Notes: generated by a model not told the origin, from the sequence alone. Positions 36,147-45,939 are shown, numbered from the stretch's first letter. The stretch is 64,000 nt of DNA from Superficieibacter sp. HKU1 (GCF_029319185.1 NZ_CP119754.1:3782001-3846000), one strand, 5' to 3'. Numbers and translations are program-made.

Positions 36147-36422
36147 ATGAGCAGAACGATTTTTTGTACCTTCCTGCAACGTGACGCTGAAGGACAGGAT
36201 TTCCAGCTGTACCCAGGCGAGGTTGGCAAACGCATCTATAACGAAATCTCGAAAGAAGCCTGGGCGCAGTGGCAGCAAAAGCAGACCATGTTGATCAACG
36301 AGAAAAAGCTCAACATGATGAATGTAGAGCACCGTAAGCTTCTGGAGCAGGAGATGATCAACTTCCTGTTCGAAGGCAAGGACGTACACATCGAAGGCTA
36401 CACGCCGGAAGACAAAAAATAA
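36147..36422 (+). CDS. yggX: Iron-trafficking/oxidative damage protein YggX
   Basis: This 91-residue protein has the conserved start MSRTIFCTFLQRDAEGQDFQ with the family cysteine at residue 7. It protects iron-sulfur clusters from oxidants. It lies 26 bases after mutY; mutY-yggX-mltC is a conserved operon. Confidence 0.94.
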   Translation: MSRTIFCTFLQRDAEGQDFQLYPGEVGKRIYNEISKEAWAQWQQKQTMLINEKKLNMMNVEHRKLLEQEMINFLFEGKDVHIEGYTPEDKK

Positions 36423-36467
36423 GGGCTTCGTGCCCTTTACCACAACACAACACACGCTCCCGGAATG

Positions 36468-37550
36468 ATGAAAAAATATTTAGCGCTAGCCCTTCTTGCG
36501 CCGTTACTCATCTCCTGTTCAGATTCAACGAAGAAGGGTGAGACGTTTAACGAAGCCTGGGTCAAGGACACCAACAGTTTTGATATCCTGATGGGCCAGT
36601 TCGCTCATAACATTGAGAATATCTGGGGATATAAAGAGGTACTGGTCGCTGGTCCAAAGGACTATGTTAAGTATACCGACCAGTATCAGACGCGTAGCCA
36701 CATCAACTTTGATGAGGGTACGATCACCATCGAGACCATTTCCGGTACCGAACCGGCCGCGCGTCTGCGCCAGGCGATTATCCAGACGCTGTTGATCGGT
36801 GAAGATCCGGGTTCTATCGACCTCTATTCTGATGCCGATGATATTCAGATCTCCAAAGAACCGTTCCTGTACGGTCAGGTTGTCGATAATAACGGCGCGC
36901 CGATCCGCTGGGAGTGGCGCGCGGCGCGCTTTGCCGATTACCTGCTGCAAAACAGGATGAAAAGCCGCAATAACGGCCTGCACATTGTTTACAGCGTCAC
37001 CATTAATCTGGTGCCAAACCACCTTGATAAGCGTGCGCATAAGTATATCGGTATGGTGCGCCAGGCGTCGCGCAAGTATAACGTCGATGAATCGTTGATT
37101 CTTGCCATTATGCAAACTGAGTCGTCCTTCAACCCTTACGCAGTCAGCCGTTCTGACGCGCTCGGTTTGATGCAGGTTGTGCAGCATAGCGCCGGGAAAG
37201 ATGTCTTCCGTATGCAGGGTAAGGGCGGCACGCCGGATCGTAGTTATTTGTTTGATCCGGCCAGTAACATTGATACCGGCACCGCCTATCTGGCGATGCT
37301 CAACACGGTTTATCTGGCCGGTATCAGCAACCCGACTTCGCGTCGCTATGCGGTTATCACCGCCTACAACGGCGGTGCGGGAAGCGTGCTGCGGATGTTC
37401 TCAGCGGATAAAGCTCAGGCGGCGGCGATCATCAACACTATGTCGCCGGGCGATCTTTATCAGGCCATTACCACCCGCCATCCATCAGCGGAATCGCGTC
37501 GCTATCTGTATAAGGTCAATAGTGCGCAGAAGGTCTATCGCAGGAAATAA
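36468..37550 (+). CDS. mltC: Membrane-bound lytic murein transglycosylase C
   Basis: This 360-residue lipoprotein has lipobox LISC near residue 16, an N-terminal DUF3393 region and a C-terminal SLT domain with catalytic Glu in MQTESSFNPYAVS and ITAYNGGAGSV. It cleaves peptidoglycan glycan strands. Two adjacent ATGs (36465, 36468) exist; the second leaves better spacing from GGA. Confidence 0.93.
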   Translation: MKKYLALALLAPLLISCSDSTKKGETFNEAWVKDTNSFDILMGQFAHNIENIWGYKEVLVAGPKDYVKYTDQYQTRSHINFDEGTITIETISGTEPAARLRQAIIQTLLIGEDPGSIDLYSDADDIQISKEPFLYGQVVDNNGAPIRWEWRAARFADYLLQNRMKSRNNGLHIVYSVTINLVPNHLDKRAHKYIGMVRQASRKYNVDESLILAIMQTESSFNPYAVSRSDALGLMQVVQHSAGKDVFRMQGKGGTPDRSYLFDPASNIDTGTAYLAMLNTVYLAGISNPTSRRYAVITAYNGGAGSVLRMFSADKAQAAAIINTMSPGDLYQAITTRHPSAESRRYLYKVNSAQKVYRRK

Positions 37551-37593
37551 CATTGGCCGGGTGATCCTCTGTTTCGGGGATTGCCCGGCAATG
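37551..37593. terminator. Long hairpin between convergent mltC and ROK kinase
   Basis: CATTGGCCGGG and CCCGGCAATG pair, with an inner stem ATCC/GGAT, immediately after the mltC stop and 2 bases before the kinase stop. It lacks a long T-run, so termination efficiency is uncertain. Confidence 0.6.
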
Positions 37594-37594
37594 C

Positions 37595-38467
37595 TTACCC
37601 TCGCGGCATTTTTTGTTCGAAATTAACCGCTGCCCCAATAAGATTGGCTTCACTGCCATACTGGCACAAACAGATTTCCGGCATAAATTCCTGTAGCCCT
37701 TTTTCGCATACCAGGGCGCGCAACCGCTGCGCAATACCTGCAAATACGGCCTGATTGGCTGAGATGCCGCCACCGAGAATAATGCAGTCAGGATCGTAGC
37801 AGACCTGTAAATTAAGCAATCCTGTCGCCATCCAGTGATAAAACTGGTCGACTTCCTGTTCAGCAACGGCGTCGCCCTGATGCGCAAGCTGGAAGACTTC
37901 CGCGCCGCTTAATGCGCTGGCGGTGCGTTGGTTATAGCGTTTTGCCATTGCTACGGCGGTGCCCAGCTCACTGAAGGTTTTTCCGTCATCCAGCGTCATC
38001 AGCCCAAACTCGCCAGCATATTTGTGGCTACCGCGTTGCAGGACGTTGTTTTTAACGATAGCGCCACCGATACCGGTACCCGCAATCACAAATAATACAT
38101 GTGGTTTCCCCTGGCCCGCACCGAGTGCCGCTTCAGCGATACCGGCGGCATTAGCATCGTTTTCAATACAAACCGGGAGATTAAACAATGCGGTCAGTTC
38201 ATCAACAATCGCAAAATGATGGATATAGGGGATAGCACTTAGCCCGCCAATAATGCCGGCCTCCGGGTCGACGTTACCCGGCGCGCTCACCGACACACCT
38301 TCAACAGCATACGTTTGCTGGTATTGCTGAAAAATATTCAGCAGCGCGCTTTTCATTGCCGGCCAGCTTGCTGGCGTCTTCGTTGAGGCCGTTTGTACTA
38401 AAGCCCCTTGCTGCCAGACACCGTGCTTTATAGACGTTCCGCCCCAGTCAAATAATACAATTGCCAT
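37595..38467 (-). CDS. ROK-family sugar kinase (BglK/glucokinase-like)
   Basis: This 290-residue kinase starts MAIVLFDWGGTSIKHGVW (phosphate loop) and has ENDANAAGIAEA, FVIAGTGIGGAIV and an adenosine motif ILGGGIS. The zinc-binding CxCGxxGCxE motif common in ROK glucokinases and repressors is absent, and there is no N-terminal helix-turn-helix, so it is an enzyme of the beta-glucoside-kinase subgroup. It is divergent from the PTS/glycosidase genes, and probably phosphorylates the sugar released by the GH31 enzyme. Confidence 0.82.
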   Translation of the reverse strand: MAIVLFDWGGTSIKHGVWQQGALVQTASTKTPASWPAMKSALLNIFQQYQQTYAVEGVSVSAPGNVDPEAGIIGGLSAIPYIHHFAIVDELTALFNLPVCIENDANAAGIAEAALGAGQGKPHVLFVIAGTGIGGAIVKNNVLQRGSHKYAGEFGLMTLDDGKTFSELGTAVAMAKRYNQRTASALSGAEVFQLAHQGDAVAEQEVDQFYHWMATGLLNLQVCYDPDCIILGGGISANQAVFAGIAQRLRALVCEKGLQEFMPEICLCQYGSEANLIGAAVNFEQKMPRG

Positions 38468-38727
38468 TTATCCCCCAGCCATATAATTCCGCAAAAATCA
38501 TTCACTCACAAAATATATAAAACACATTCAGAACGCTTTTATTATTTACACCACCCACCATCGCATCTCAATAGAAAAAAACGCTGCGCAATCAAATCAG
38601 GATAACGATCACAAAAGACATATCTTTTATTAATATTGATATTTACATATAAAAACGGCGGGGTATTTTTAGTTCACAGCGCAATCCGATAATAGCAGAT
38701 GAATTGTTAATATTAAGGGAATAGCAG
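38468..38727. promoter_or_regulatory. Divergent promoter region of the sugar locus
   Basis: This AT-rich 260-base gap separates the kinase from the PTS genes and must hold both promoters. I see no clear palindrome for the GntR regulator by eye; the long AT tracts near 38500-38660 are typical of regulated, curved promoter DNA. Confidence 0.45.
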
Positions 38728-39027
38728 ATGAACATTTCACTTTTTTGTAACTCTGGCATGTCCACCAGCATGATGGCGAAAAAACTCCAGGCAGCCTATG
38801 AGGCCGCAGGTGTCCACCATCAGGTTGAGGCTTATGACTATTCCAGCCTGCCTGATGTGGCTGAAGAGACGCAGGTGATCATTCTGGGCCCGCAAATCGC
38901 CTGGGCGCTGGATGATGTAGAAAGAGACTATCCGGACAAGATTGTAATTACGCTGGGTATTCAGGAGTTTGGCAGCATGAACGGTGAACGTCTGAAAAAC
39001 AGAATTGATGAATTAATGGAAAAGTAA
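38728..39027 (+). CDS. PTS lactose/cellobiose-type EIIB
   Basis: This 99-residue cytosolic EIIB starts MNISLFCNSGMSTSMMAKKL with the phosphorylated cysteine at position 7. It passes phosphate from an EIIA to the sugar carried by EIIC (next gene, 33 bases away). No EIIA is encoded in the locus, so it must borrow one, possibly a chitobiose/cellobiose type. AAGGGA is eight bases before the start. Confidence 0.88.
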   Translation: MNISLFCNSGMSTSMMAKKLQAAYEAAGVHHQVEAYDYSSLPDVAEETQVIILGPQIAWALDDVERDYPDKIVITLGIQEFGSMNGERLKNRIDELMEK

Positions 39028-39060
39028 TTTCTTCTACCTCCCAGGGATGAGGCTACATTA

Positions 39061-40416
39061 ATGTCCATACTCTCTTTATCCGCAGTCCAGATCGCATTAA
39101 CAAAATGCATCAGTAAAATTGCCGGCAACCGCCTGCTGCTGGCGCTACGCGATACCTTTATTATGACCGGCGTTCCGCTGATGATCGCCGGTATCGCTAT
39201 TATGATCAGCTCCGTTTTTCTCGATCCCAACGGCATTATTTTTGGCCATGCCGGATTAAAACTCGGGGCGCTTTTTTACGGCAGTGACACGACGTGGCTG
39301 GCGTCCGGTATGGCAGCCAGAATGGTCATGCTCCAGCATTACTGTAATTATTTTATTAACGGCACTATGGCAATTAACGCCATCCTGATTATTGTCGGCT
39401 TTACCTTTTTTGGCACCCGGCGTTTCTTTCCTAAAAATAAAGAGCCGATTGTTTGCGTGTTTTACGCCATTGCCGCGTTCTTTATCTGCCTGCCGTGGGA
39501 ATTTACCACTAACGACGTAAATCAGCAGGTCGTCACGTTGAGCGGCATCGTCAACACCCGCTTTATTGGTCAGGAAGGTATTTTTACCGGTCTGCTGGTC
39601 TCCGGATTAACCATCTGGATATTCAACCGGCTGGTGGAGAAAAATTACACGATCAAAATGCCTGACAGCGTTCCTCCGGCAGTAGCACGTAGTTTTGAAT
39701 CTCTGATCCCCGGCTGCTTTACGCTACTTGTTTTTGTTGTTATCGCCGCCGTGCTGCATGCCTGCTTTGACTCGTCGGTGCCCGAAATTTTACTGACGCT
39801 GCTGCAAAAACCGACGCTGGCGGTAGCCTCAACACCGTTCTTCGCGATTGTGGCGGTCACCACCGGGCCGCTGCTGCAATGGTTTGGTATTCATGCCACT
39901 TCCGTCTGGGGGCCGATATTCGGGCTGACATGGACCATCAACGACAATGAAAATATTATGGGCGTGGCGCACCATCTCTATTCCACGCTGTTTTTTAACT
40001 TCTCAACGGTGTCATCCGGTGGAATGACGATTGCGCCGATTATTGCGGTGTACCTTTTCTCCCGGCGGATGGAGAACCGTAATACGGCAAAAATTGCCCT
40101 GGCTCCTGCCATTTTCAATATCAGCGAACCGATAAACTTTGGCCTGCCAATTATTTTAAACCCGGTGATGTTTATTCCCTACGTGCTGAGTTGGGTACTG
40201 CCGTTCTTTGGCGCGGTTTTGCTGACCAATATGGGGCTGCTTCCCATTATTACTAACAATGTTCCGTGGACCGTGCCACCGGTGATCTCCGGAATACTCT
40301 TTTCCGGGCAAGTTTCAGGGGGTCTTTATCAGCTTTTAGTGATTGTGGTGATGACCGCCATTTATATGCCCTTCGTTAAAATTGCTAATACAATCAACGA
40401 AAAAGCCGCTGAATAA
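39061..40416 (+). CDS. PTS lactose/cellobiose-type EIIC permease
   Basis: This 451-residue membrane protein of the lactose/cellobiose EIIC family has about 10 helices and the substrate-site stretch NISEPINFGLPIILNP. Upstream GAGG spacing is good. With the EIIB and the GH31 gene 11 bases downstream it forms an uptake-and-hydrolysis operon for a disaccharide. Confidence 0.87.
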   Translation: MSILSLSAVQIALTKCISKIAGNRLLLALRDTFIMTGVPLMIAGIAIMISSVFLDPNGIIFGHAGLKLGALFYGSDTTWLASGMAARMVMLQHYCNYFINGTMAINAILIIVGFTFFGTRRFFPKNKEPIVCVFYAIAAFFICLPWEFTTNDVNQQVVTLSGIVNTRFIGQEGIFTGLLVSGLTIWIFNRLVEKNYTIKMPDSVPPAVARSFESLIPGCFTLLVFVVIAAVLHACFDSSVPEILLTLLQKPTLAVASTPFFAIVAVTTGPLLQWFGIHATSVWGPIFGLTWTINDNENIMGVAHHLYSTLFFNFSTVSSGGMTIAPIIAVYLFSRRMENRNTAKIALAPAIFNISEPINFGLPIILNPVMFIPYVLSWVLPFFGAVLLTNMGLLPIITNNVPWTVPPVISGILFSGQVSGGLYQLLVIVVMTAIYMPFVKIANTINEKAAE

Positions 40417-40427
40417 CGGAGAACACG

Positions 40428-42686
40428 ATGATGGAAGAACATATTATCAACCGGGCGATCAATGGCTGGGATTACCAGAATAGCGATCGTCTTTTTTATC
40501 ACGATGGCTATCATTACGATTATGTCACCGATGCGACCGCAATCGTTGAAAATGAGCATAGCGTCGACATTATGTTAACGCTGACCAGCGGTAAAGCGGC
40601 CTGCTTAACGCTGGCCGCGCTGGCTGACGACACGCTGGCATTTGAGTTCAGCCCGCGACCGGTCAGCCATGAAATGGCCGCATTTTATTTGCCGGTAACG
40701 CAGTGGCCGCGGCAGGCGCTGGCCGTCCGCCAGGATAATGAGAAGGCGCAGCTTCACTTTGCTGAACTCAGCGTGACGCTCACCCTCTCCCCTTTCTCGT
40801 TGCAGGTACGGCGCGGAGACACGGTTTTTTCGCTGTCGGGCAAGAAAGTCTCCCGCCAGCCCGTTACCCCGGGGCTCGGTATTCGTATTAATACGCAGGG
40901 ACAGGTGGAAACATTCTTATCCTGGGAGATGAAAAACGGTCAGCATTTCTACGGCCTGGGGGAAAAATTTGGTCGCGTTGAAAAATCACAGTCTCGCGTT
41001 ACCAGCTATGTGATGGATGCCTGCGCCACTAACTCAACGGATCTGAGCTATAAAGCGCACCCGATTTTACTGAGCGATGCCGGATACGGCATCCTGCTGG
41101 CGACCGCCCGGCGCACCCACTGGGAAATCGGCCACTTCTGTTTTGAATCCGCCAGCGCGCTGAGCGAAAGCGCCCTGCTGCGCGGCTATTTGTTTTTCGG
41201 CGATTCATTAAAAGCGCTGGTGCAGAGACAGGCTGAAATGCAGGGTAAACCCGATCTTCCCGCCCCGTGGACGCTCGGCGTCTGGTACAGCCGCTGCGCT
41301 TATCAGAGCGCGGAAGAAGTGCTGGGCATTAAAAAGCAGCTTGAGGAACATCAGCTCCCCTTTGATGTCCTGCATCTGGACGTCAACTGGGGCAAGCATT
41401 ACTGGTATAACGATTTTTGGGTAGATTGCTGCGACTTCGAGTGGGGCCATACGCATTTTCCGCAGCCAGAAGCCTTTTTTGCCGCCCTTGAAAAAGAGCA
41501 TGTCGCCTGCTCGGTGTGGATCAACCCTTACCTGCCGCCCGGCACCGATATCTATCGCGAGGCGCTGGAAAAAGGCTATCTGGTCAAAACATTAAACGGC
41601 GACATCGCCCACGTCTACCGGCGCAACGTCAGTGAAATTGGTATTCCCGATCTGACGCATCCCGAGGCGTATAACTGGTGGAAAGCGCATCTGATCACGC
41701 TGTTGCGGCGCGGCCTGAAAGCGCTGAAGCCCGATTACGCCGACCGTATCCCTGAAGATGCGCTGTTTTATAACGGCTATAGCGGTAAGGATATGCATAA
41801 CGCTTATATCTGGCTGTATGCAAAAGTGTGCTATGAAGCCACTCAGGACGTTCACGGCACCGCGCTGGTCTGGAAACGCCCCGGCTTTCTTGGCTGTGGA
41901 CGCTTTGCCGGTACCTGGTCAGGCGATGTAGAATCCACTTTTGAAGGACTGAAGCATACCCTGCGCGGCGGTCTGAGCATTGGCTTTAGCGGAGAGTGTT
42001 ACTGGAGCAGCGACATCGCCGGTTTTAAAGGGCAGAACGTCGATCCAGAACTGTACATCCGCTGGTCGCAGGTGGGGATGCTGTGTTCCCTGGCCCGCTA
42101 TCACGGCGTCAGCCCGCGCGAGCCGTGGCATTTTGGCCAGCAGGCGGTCGATATCGTCAGACGTTACAGCCGGCTACGCTATCGCTGGCTGCCGTATTTG
42201 CTGGCACTCGGCTGTGAAGCACAGGACAAGGGCCTGCCACTCATGCGTCATCTGGCGCTGGAATTTGAACGCGATCCTTTCGTCCACGCGATTGACGATC
42301 AGTTTATGCTCGGCGAAAATATTATGGTTGTTCCGGTGCTGGAGCCAGGACAGCGCCAGCGAAGCGTTTATTTACCCGCAGGCCGCTGGTACTCGCTGCA
42401 TGAAAAACGCTGGTTTGACGGTCAACGCGTGCTCAGCGTTGATATTACCCTTGATGATATTCCACTTTATATCCGCGAAGGGGCAATCATTCCTGCTTTC
42501 GCAGAAAATACCCCGCAGATGAAAACCTTTAACACGATCCCTGTGGTGCTGAAGGGATATGGCAATGTTTCTCAGGGAAGCGGCATACTGGTGGATGAAA
42601 ACCGCAGCCGCTATTGCTGGACATTGACTAATAATACGTTGCGCTGCGATTATCCCGGCACGGTGACATTTGAAAATGTTCGGTAA
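40428..42686 (+). CDS. Glycoside hydrolase family 31 (alpha-glucosidase/alpha-xylosidase-like)
   Basis: This 752-residue cytosolic enzyme has an N-terminal beta-sandwich, a (beta/alpha)8 barrel with nucleophile Asp436 in LKPDYADRIPE and acid/base Asp500 in GTWSGDVEST, and C-terminal beta domains. It resembles YicI in the barrel and length (772 in YicI). It hydrolyses alpha-linked glucosides or xylosides. Pairing of GH31 with a lactose/cellobiose-type PTS is unusual because PTS cargo arrives phosphorylated. ATGATG gives two possible starts; GGAG is seven bases before the first. Confidence 0.87.
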   Translation: MMEEHIINRAINGWDYQNSDRLFYHDGYHYDYVTDATAIVENEHSVDIMLTLTSGKAACLTLAALADDTLAFEFSPRPVSHEMAAFYLPVTQWPRQALAVRQDNEKAQLHFAELSVTLTLSPFSLQVRRGDTVFSLSGKKVSRQPVTPGLGIRINTQGQVETFLSWEMKNGQHFYGLGEKFGRVEKSQSRVTSYVMDACATNSTDLSYKAHPILLSDAGYGILLATARRTHWEIGHFCFESASALSESALLRGYLFFGDSLKALVQRQAEMQGKPDLPAPWTLGVWYSRCAYQSAEEVLGIKKQLEEHQLPFDVLHLDVNWGKHYWYNDFWVDCCDFEWGHTHFPQPEAFFAALEKEHVACSVWINPYLPPGTDIYREALEKGYLVKTLNGDIAHVYRRNVSEIGIPDLTHPEAYNWWKAHLITLLRRGLKALKPDYADRIPEDALFYNGYSGKDMHNAYIWLYAKVCYEATQDVHGTALVWKRPGFLGCGRFAGTWSGDVESTFEGLKHTLRGGLSIGFSGECYWSSDIAGFKGQNVDPELYIRWSQVGMLCSLARYHGVSPREPWHFGQQAVDIVRRYSRLRYRWLPYLLALGCEAQDKGLPLMRHLALEFERDPFVHAIDDQFMLGENIMVVPVLEPGQRQRSVYLPAGRWYSLHEKRWFDGQRVLSVDITLDDIPLYIREGAIIPAFAENTPQMKTFNTIPVVLKGYGNVSQGSGILVDENRSRYCWTLTNNTLRCDYPGTVTFENVR

Positions 42687-42898
42687 TACTGGCGGTTGAT
42701 TTTTATAATGCGGCGATCGATGCGCAGGCGTTGCGGCAAATGGGCAGCCGACTGATTAAAAAAGCGGTCACTGGTGTAACGCACTGCGCGCTAATAATGG
42801 CTTCGGTTACTCACCATGTCCGCCGGGAGAGATGCCCTCCCGGCCTGCGTGCGATCCGCTGGATTACTGCCGTTTTGATGGTATAGTGCGGTGATTTA
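42687..42898 (+). other. Gap with an ORF remnant and hairpin
   Basis: A frame without an upstream start runs from about 42691 to a TAG near 42887 and reads LAVDFYNAAIDAQALRQMGS then IKKAVTG before decaying. It looks like a fragment of a coding sequence, but I do not recognise it. Near its end CCGGGAG (42823-42829) and CTCCCGG (42837-42843) form a hairpin that could terminate the GH31 transcript. Confidence 0.3.
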
Positions 42899-42915
42899 CG
42901 GATGAAGAATACCCG

Positions 42916-43638
42916 ATGCGCGACAATTCACTGAAATATAAAATAATCTTTAATGATTTAAGAAATAAAATCATCACTGGTTATTATGGAATTAATCAGC
43001 AATTGCCGCTTGAAAAAGAGCTGGGGGACTTATACTGCGCCAGCCGCATCACCGTAAAAAAAGCCATGGATTTGCTGGTTAACGATGGCTTAATCATAAA
43101 ACGCCGGGGCGTGGGTTCGTTTGTTAAAGGTGCCGCCTCGCTGGCCGCCAGCGCGCCTGCGGCCACAAAACCGTTTGGCTTCACCGCCGCGCATCAGGAC
43201 GACGCCGTATCGTCAAAGCTCATCGAATTTTGCGTGGCGCATCCACGGTCTGAAACCATAAAAAATCTTTATATTAAAGAAACGGATTTTGTTTATCACT
43301 TCAGTCGCGTTCGCTATATCAATAAACAGCCGTGGTGTATTGAATATACTGAAATTCCCATTAAGATCATTCCCGGCATTCGTATTGATAATCTGATGGA
43401 CTCCATTTATCAGCATATTGAAGTCGAAACCCATTTCCGTATTCAGAGCCAGCATCAGGTTATTCGCGCCTGTCGGGCAAATCCACTCGAAGTGGAAAAC
43501 CTGGAGATTGATATCGTCGATCCCATAATGGAAATTGAGCAGGTGGCTTATCTTGATAATGGCCTGCCATTTGAATACAGCATCATCCATTACCGTCATG
43601 ACCGATATGAACTACAAAACGTGAATATTAACAGTTAA
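42916..43638 (+). CDS. GntR/HutC-family regulator with UTRA domain
   Basis: This 240-residue regulator has an N-terminal winged helix (YGINQQLPLEKELGDLY, SRITVKKAMDLLVNDG, RRGVGSFV) and a C-terminal UTRA effector domain. It follows the PTS-GH31 operon in the same direction and most likely controls it together with the divergent kinase, responding to a sugar phosphate. Target sites are not identified. Confidence 0.87.
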   Translation: MRDNSLKYKIIFNDLRNKIITGYYGINQQLPLEKELGDLYCASRITVKKAMDLLVNDGLIIKRRGVGSFVKGAASLAASAPAATKPFGFTAAHQDDAVSSKLIEFCVAHPRSETIKNLYIKETDFVYHFSRVRYINKQPWCIEYTEIPIKIIPGIRIDNLMDSIYQHIEVETHFRIQSQHQVIRACRANPLEVENLEIDIVDPIMEIEQVAYLDNGLPFEYSIIHYRHDRYELQNVNINS

Positions 43639-43675
43639 AAGAGCAGGCCCGAACCAGACCTGCTCTATCAGAATG

Positions 43676-45808
43676 CTATTTCAACACGTAGCCATACAGC
43701 CGTTTAATGCCGTCAGCGTCGGTTTCGCTGTAAACCCCCTGCAATTCCGGCGAGAAGCCCGGCAGCAAATTGACGCCCTCTTCCAGCGCCAGAAAATAGC
43801 GTTGTACCGCCCCACCCCAGACTTCACCCGGCACCACGCAGAGCACGCCCGGCGGGTAAGGTAGCGCGCCTTCCGCCGCAATGCGCCCTTCGGCCTCGCT
43901 CAGGCGTACCAGCTCAACGTTACCGCGAATAAACTCGCTGTTAGCCTCCTGCGCGCCCATTGCCACAGTTGGCAGGCTCTCTTTGCGGAACATCGCTTTT
44001 TGCAGATCTTTAACGTTAAAACTGACGTACAGATCGTGCATCTCCTGGCACAGCTCGCGTAGCGTATAGTCGCGGTAGCGCACCGGATACTTGTTGTAGA
44101 TCGTTGGCAGAACGTCAGCCAGCGGCGTGTTGTCTTCAATGTGATGCTCAAACTGCGCCAGCATCGCTACCAGCTGCGCCATTTTCTCCGCGCTTTCGGC
44201 AGGCGTCAGCAGGAACAGGATCGAGTTAAGATCGCATTTTTCCGGCACGATCCCGTTCTCACGCAGATAGTGCGCCAGAATGGTCGCCGGTACGCCAAAC
44301 CCGGTATATTCGCCATTTTCGGCATTAATACCTGGCGTGGTGAGCAACAGTTTGCAGGGATCGACAAAATACTGCTCACGGGCATAGCCCGCAAAACCGT
44401 GCCACGCGGCTCCCGGCTCAAAGCTGAAGAAGCGACGCTCACTGGCAATCATCGCCGTGGGATGATCCTGCCACGGCTGTCCGTTCACTTCCGGCGGAAT
44501 AAAGGGCTTGATCATTTTACACCGGGCAATAATCGCTTTCCTGGCGTCAATGCCAAGCTCCACGCACTCCGCCCACAGACGGCGGCCGCTCTCCCCTTCG
44601 TGGATTTTGGCATTCACATCCAGCGCCGCGAACAGCGGGTAAAACGGGCTGGTCGAGGCGTGCAGCATGAACGCATTGTTCAGGCGCTTATGCGGGCAAA
44701 AACGCGCCTGGCCGCGCAGATGGTTATCTTTTTTGTGGATCTGCGAGGTCTGGGAAAAACCGGCCTGCTGTTTGTGCACCGACTGGGTTACAAAAATGCC
44801 CGGATCGTTTTCATTCAGCTCCAGCAGCAGCGGCGAGGTTTCAGCCATCATCGGGATAAACTGCTCGTAGCCGACCCACGCCGAGTCAAAGAGAATGTAA
44901 TCACACAGATGGCCGATTTTATCGACCACCTGCCGCGCGTTGTAGATGGTACCGTCGTAGGTGCCAAGCTGGATCACCGCCAGGCGGAACGGGCGCGGCT
45001 GATCAGCTTTTTCCGGCGCGACTTCACGGATCAGCTCACGCAGGTAGCCATCATTGAAACAGTGCTCGTCAATGCCGCCGATAAAACCGAACGGATTACG
45101 TGCGGCTTCCAGATACACCGGCGTCGCCCCGGCCTGGATCAGCGCCCCGTGATGATTCGACTTATGGTTATTGCGATCGAAAAGCACCAGATCGCCGCGG
45201 GTCAACAGCGCGTTGGTCACCACTTTATTGGCGGCGGAGGTGCCGTTGAGCACAAAGTAGGTTTTATCCGCATGGAACACTTTGGCGGCAAATTTCTGCG
45301 CGTGCTTAGCCGATCCTTCGTGGATCAACAGATCGCCCAGTTTAACGTCCGCATTGCACATATCGGCACGAAACACGTTCTCGCCAAAAAAGTCAAAGAA
45401 CTGCCGCCCGGCGGGATGTTTTTTGAAAAATGCCCCGTGCTGATGACCCGGACAGGCAAAGGTGCTGTTATTCATCGCGACGTACTGGCTGAGCGTATCA
45501 AAGAACGGCGGCAGCAGATTTTCTTCATAGCGTAATGCCGCCGCCTCCACCTCCAGCCATTCCTGCGCGCTGCCGGTAATCGCCGCCACGACGCCGTCGG
45601 GAAGCTGGCCTTCCTCAGAGAATAAAAATACCGGCAGTTGAAAACCTGTGCGCTTCAACAGCGTCAGAATGCCGCTGCGGCTGTCTGCCGGAGTAATGAC
45701 GACTGCCGCCACATCGGTGAAATCGGTACTGTCCAGCGTCACGACATCACGTGAGGTGGAAAGCGTGGAGACCAGCGCGGCGCTGGCGGCAATTTTCATT
45801 GTATTCAT
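43676..45808 (-). CDS. speC: Ornithine decarboxylase, constitutive (SpeC)
   Basis: This 710-residue PLP decarboxylase converts ornithine to putrescine. It has the wing domain, the PLP lysine in SVHKQQAGFSQTSQIHKKDN, NGTSAANK and the C-terminal LPYPPGVLCVVPGE. I place the start at 45808 (MNTMKIAASAAL), which aligns with the E. coli N-terminus; the frame is open 20 codons further. The ribosome-binding site is weak (AAGGG, long spacer), consistent with regulation through the 500-base leader described separately. Confidence 0.95.
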   Translation of the reverse strand: MNTMKIAASAALVSTLSTSRDVVTLDSTDFTDVAAVVITPADSRSGILTLLKRTGFQLPVFLFSEEGQLPDGVVAAITGSAQEWLEVEAAALRYEENLLPPFFDTLSQYVAMNNSTFACPGHQHGAFFKKHPAGRQFFDFFGENVFRADMCNADVKLGDLLIHEGSAKHAQKFAAKVFHADKTYFVLNGTSAANKVVTNALLTRGDLVLFDRNNHKSNHHGALIQAGATPVYLEAARNPFGFIGGIDEHCFNDGYLRELIREVAPEKADQPRPFRLAVIQLGTYDGTIYNARQVVDKIGHLCDYILFDSAWVGYEQFIPMMAETSPLLLELNENDPGIFVTQSVHKQQAGFSQTSQIHKKDNHLRGQARFCPHKRLNNAFMLHASTSPFYPLFAALDVNAKIHEGESGRRLWAECVELGIDARKAIIARCKMIKPFIPPEVNGQPWQDHPTAMIASERRFFSFEPGAAWHGFAGYAREQYFVDPCKLLLTTPGINAENGEYTGFGVPATILAHYLRENGIVPEKCDLNSILFLLTPAESAEKMAQLVAMLAQFEHHIEDNTPLADVLPTIYNKYPVRYRDYTLRELCQEMHDLYVSFNVKDLQKAMFRKESLPTVAMGAQEANSEFIRGNVELVRLSEAEGRIAAEGALPYPPGVLCVVPGEVWGGAVQRYFLALEEGVNLLPGFSPELQGVYSETDADGIKRLYGYVLK

Positions 45809-45830
45809 AGGCGTAAATAACCCTTGCGGG

Positions 45831-45866
45831 AGAATAAAAACCCCGGATAAGGCTCTGGCCTTATCC
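45831..45866 (-). promoter_or_regulatory. Hairpin in the speC leader
   Basis: GGATAAGGC-CAGA-GCCTTATCC forms a perfect 9-bp stem, followed on the minus strand by GGGG and TTTTTATT. It lies 37 bases before the speC start. It resembles an attenuator terminator with a short spacer. Confidence 0.55.
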
Positions 45867-45939
45867 AACGAAACGTCAGGGTCTGACTGGTAACCAGCTC
45901 CGACCGCCAGACATCAGTAAAAACAGATCGCGTCTGATT

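Noticed and set aside
44141..45535. 464-residue plus-strand ORF across speC
   Set aside because: It is antisense to speC, whose protein is fully conserved; the antisense translation has no recognisable domain.
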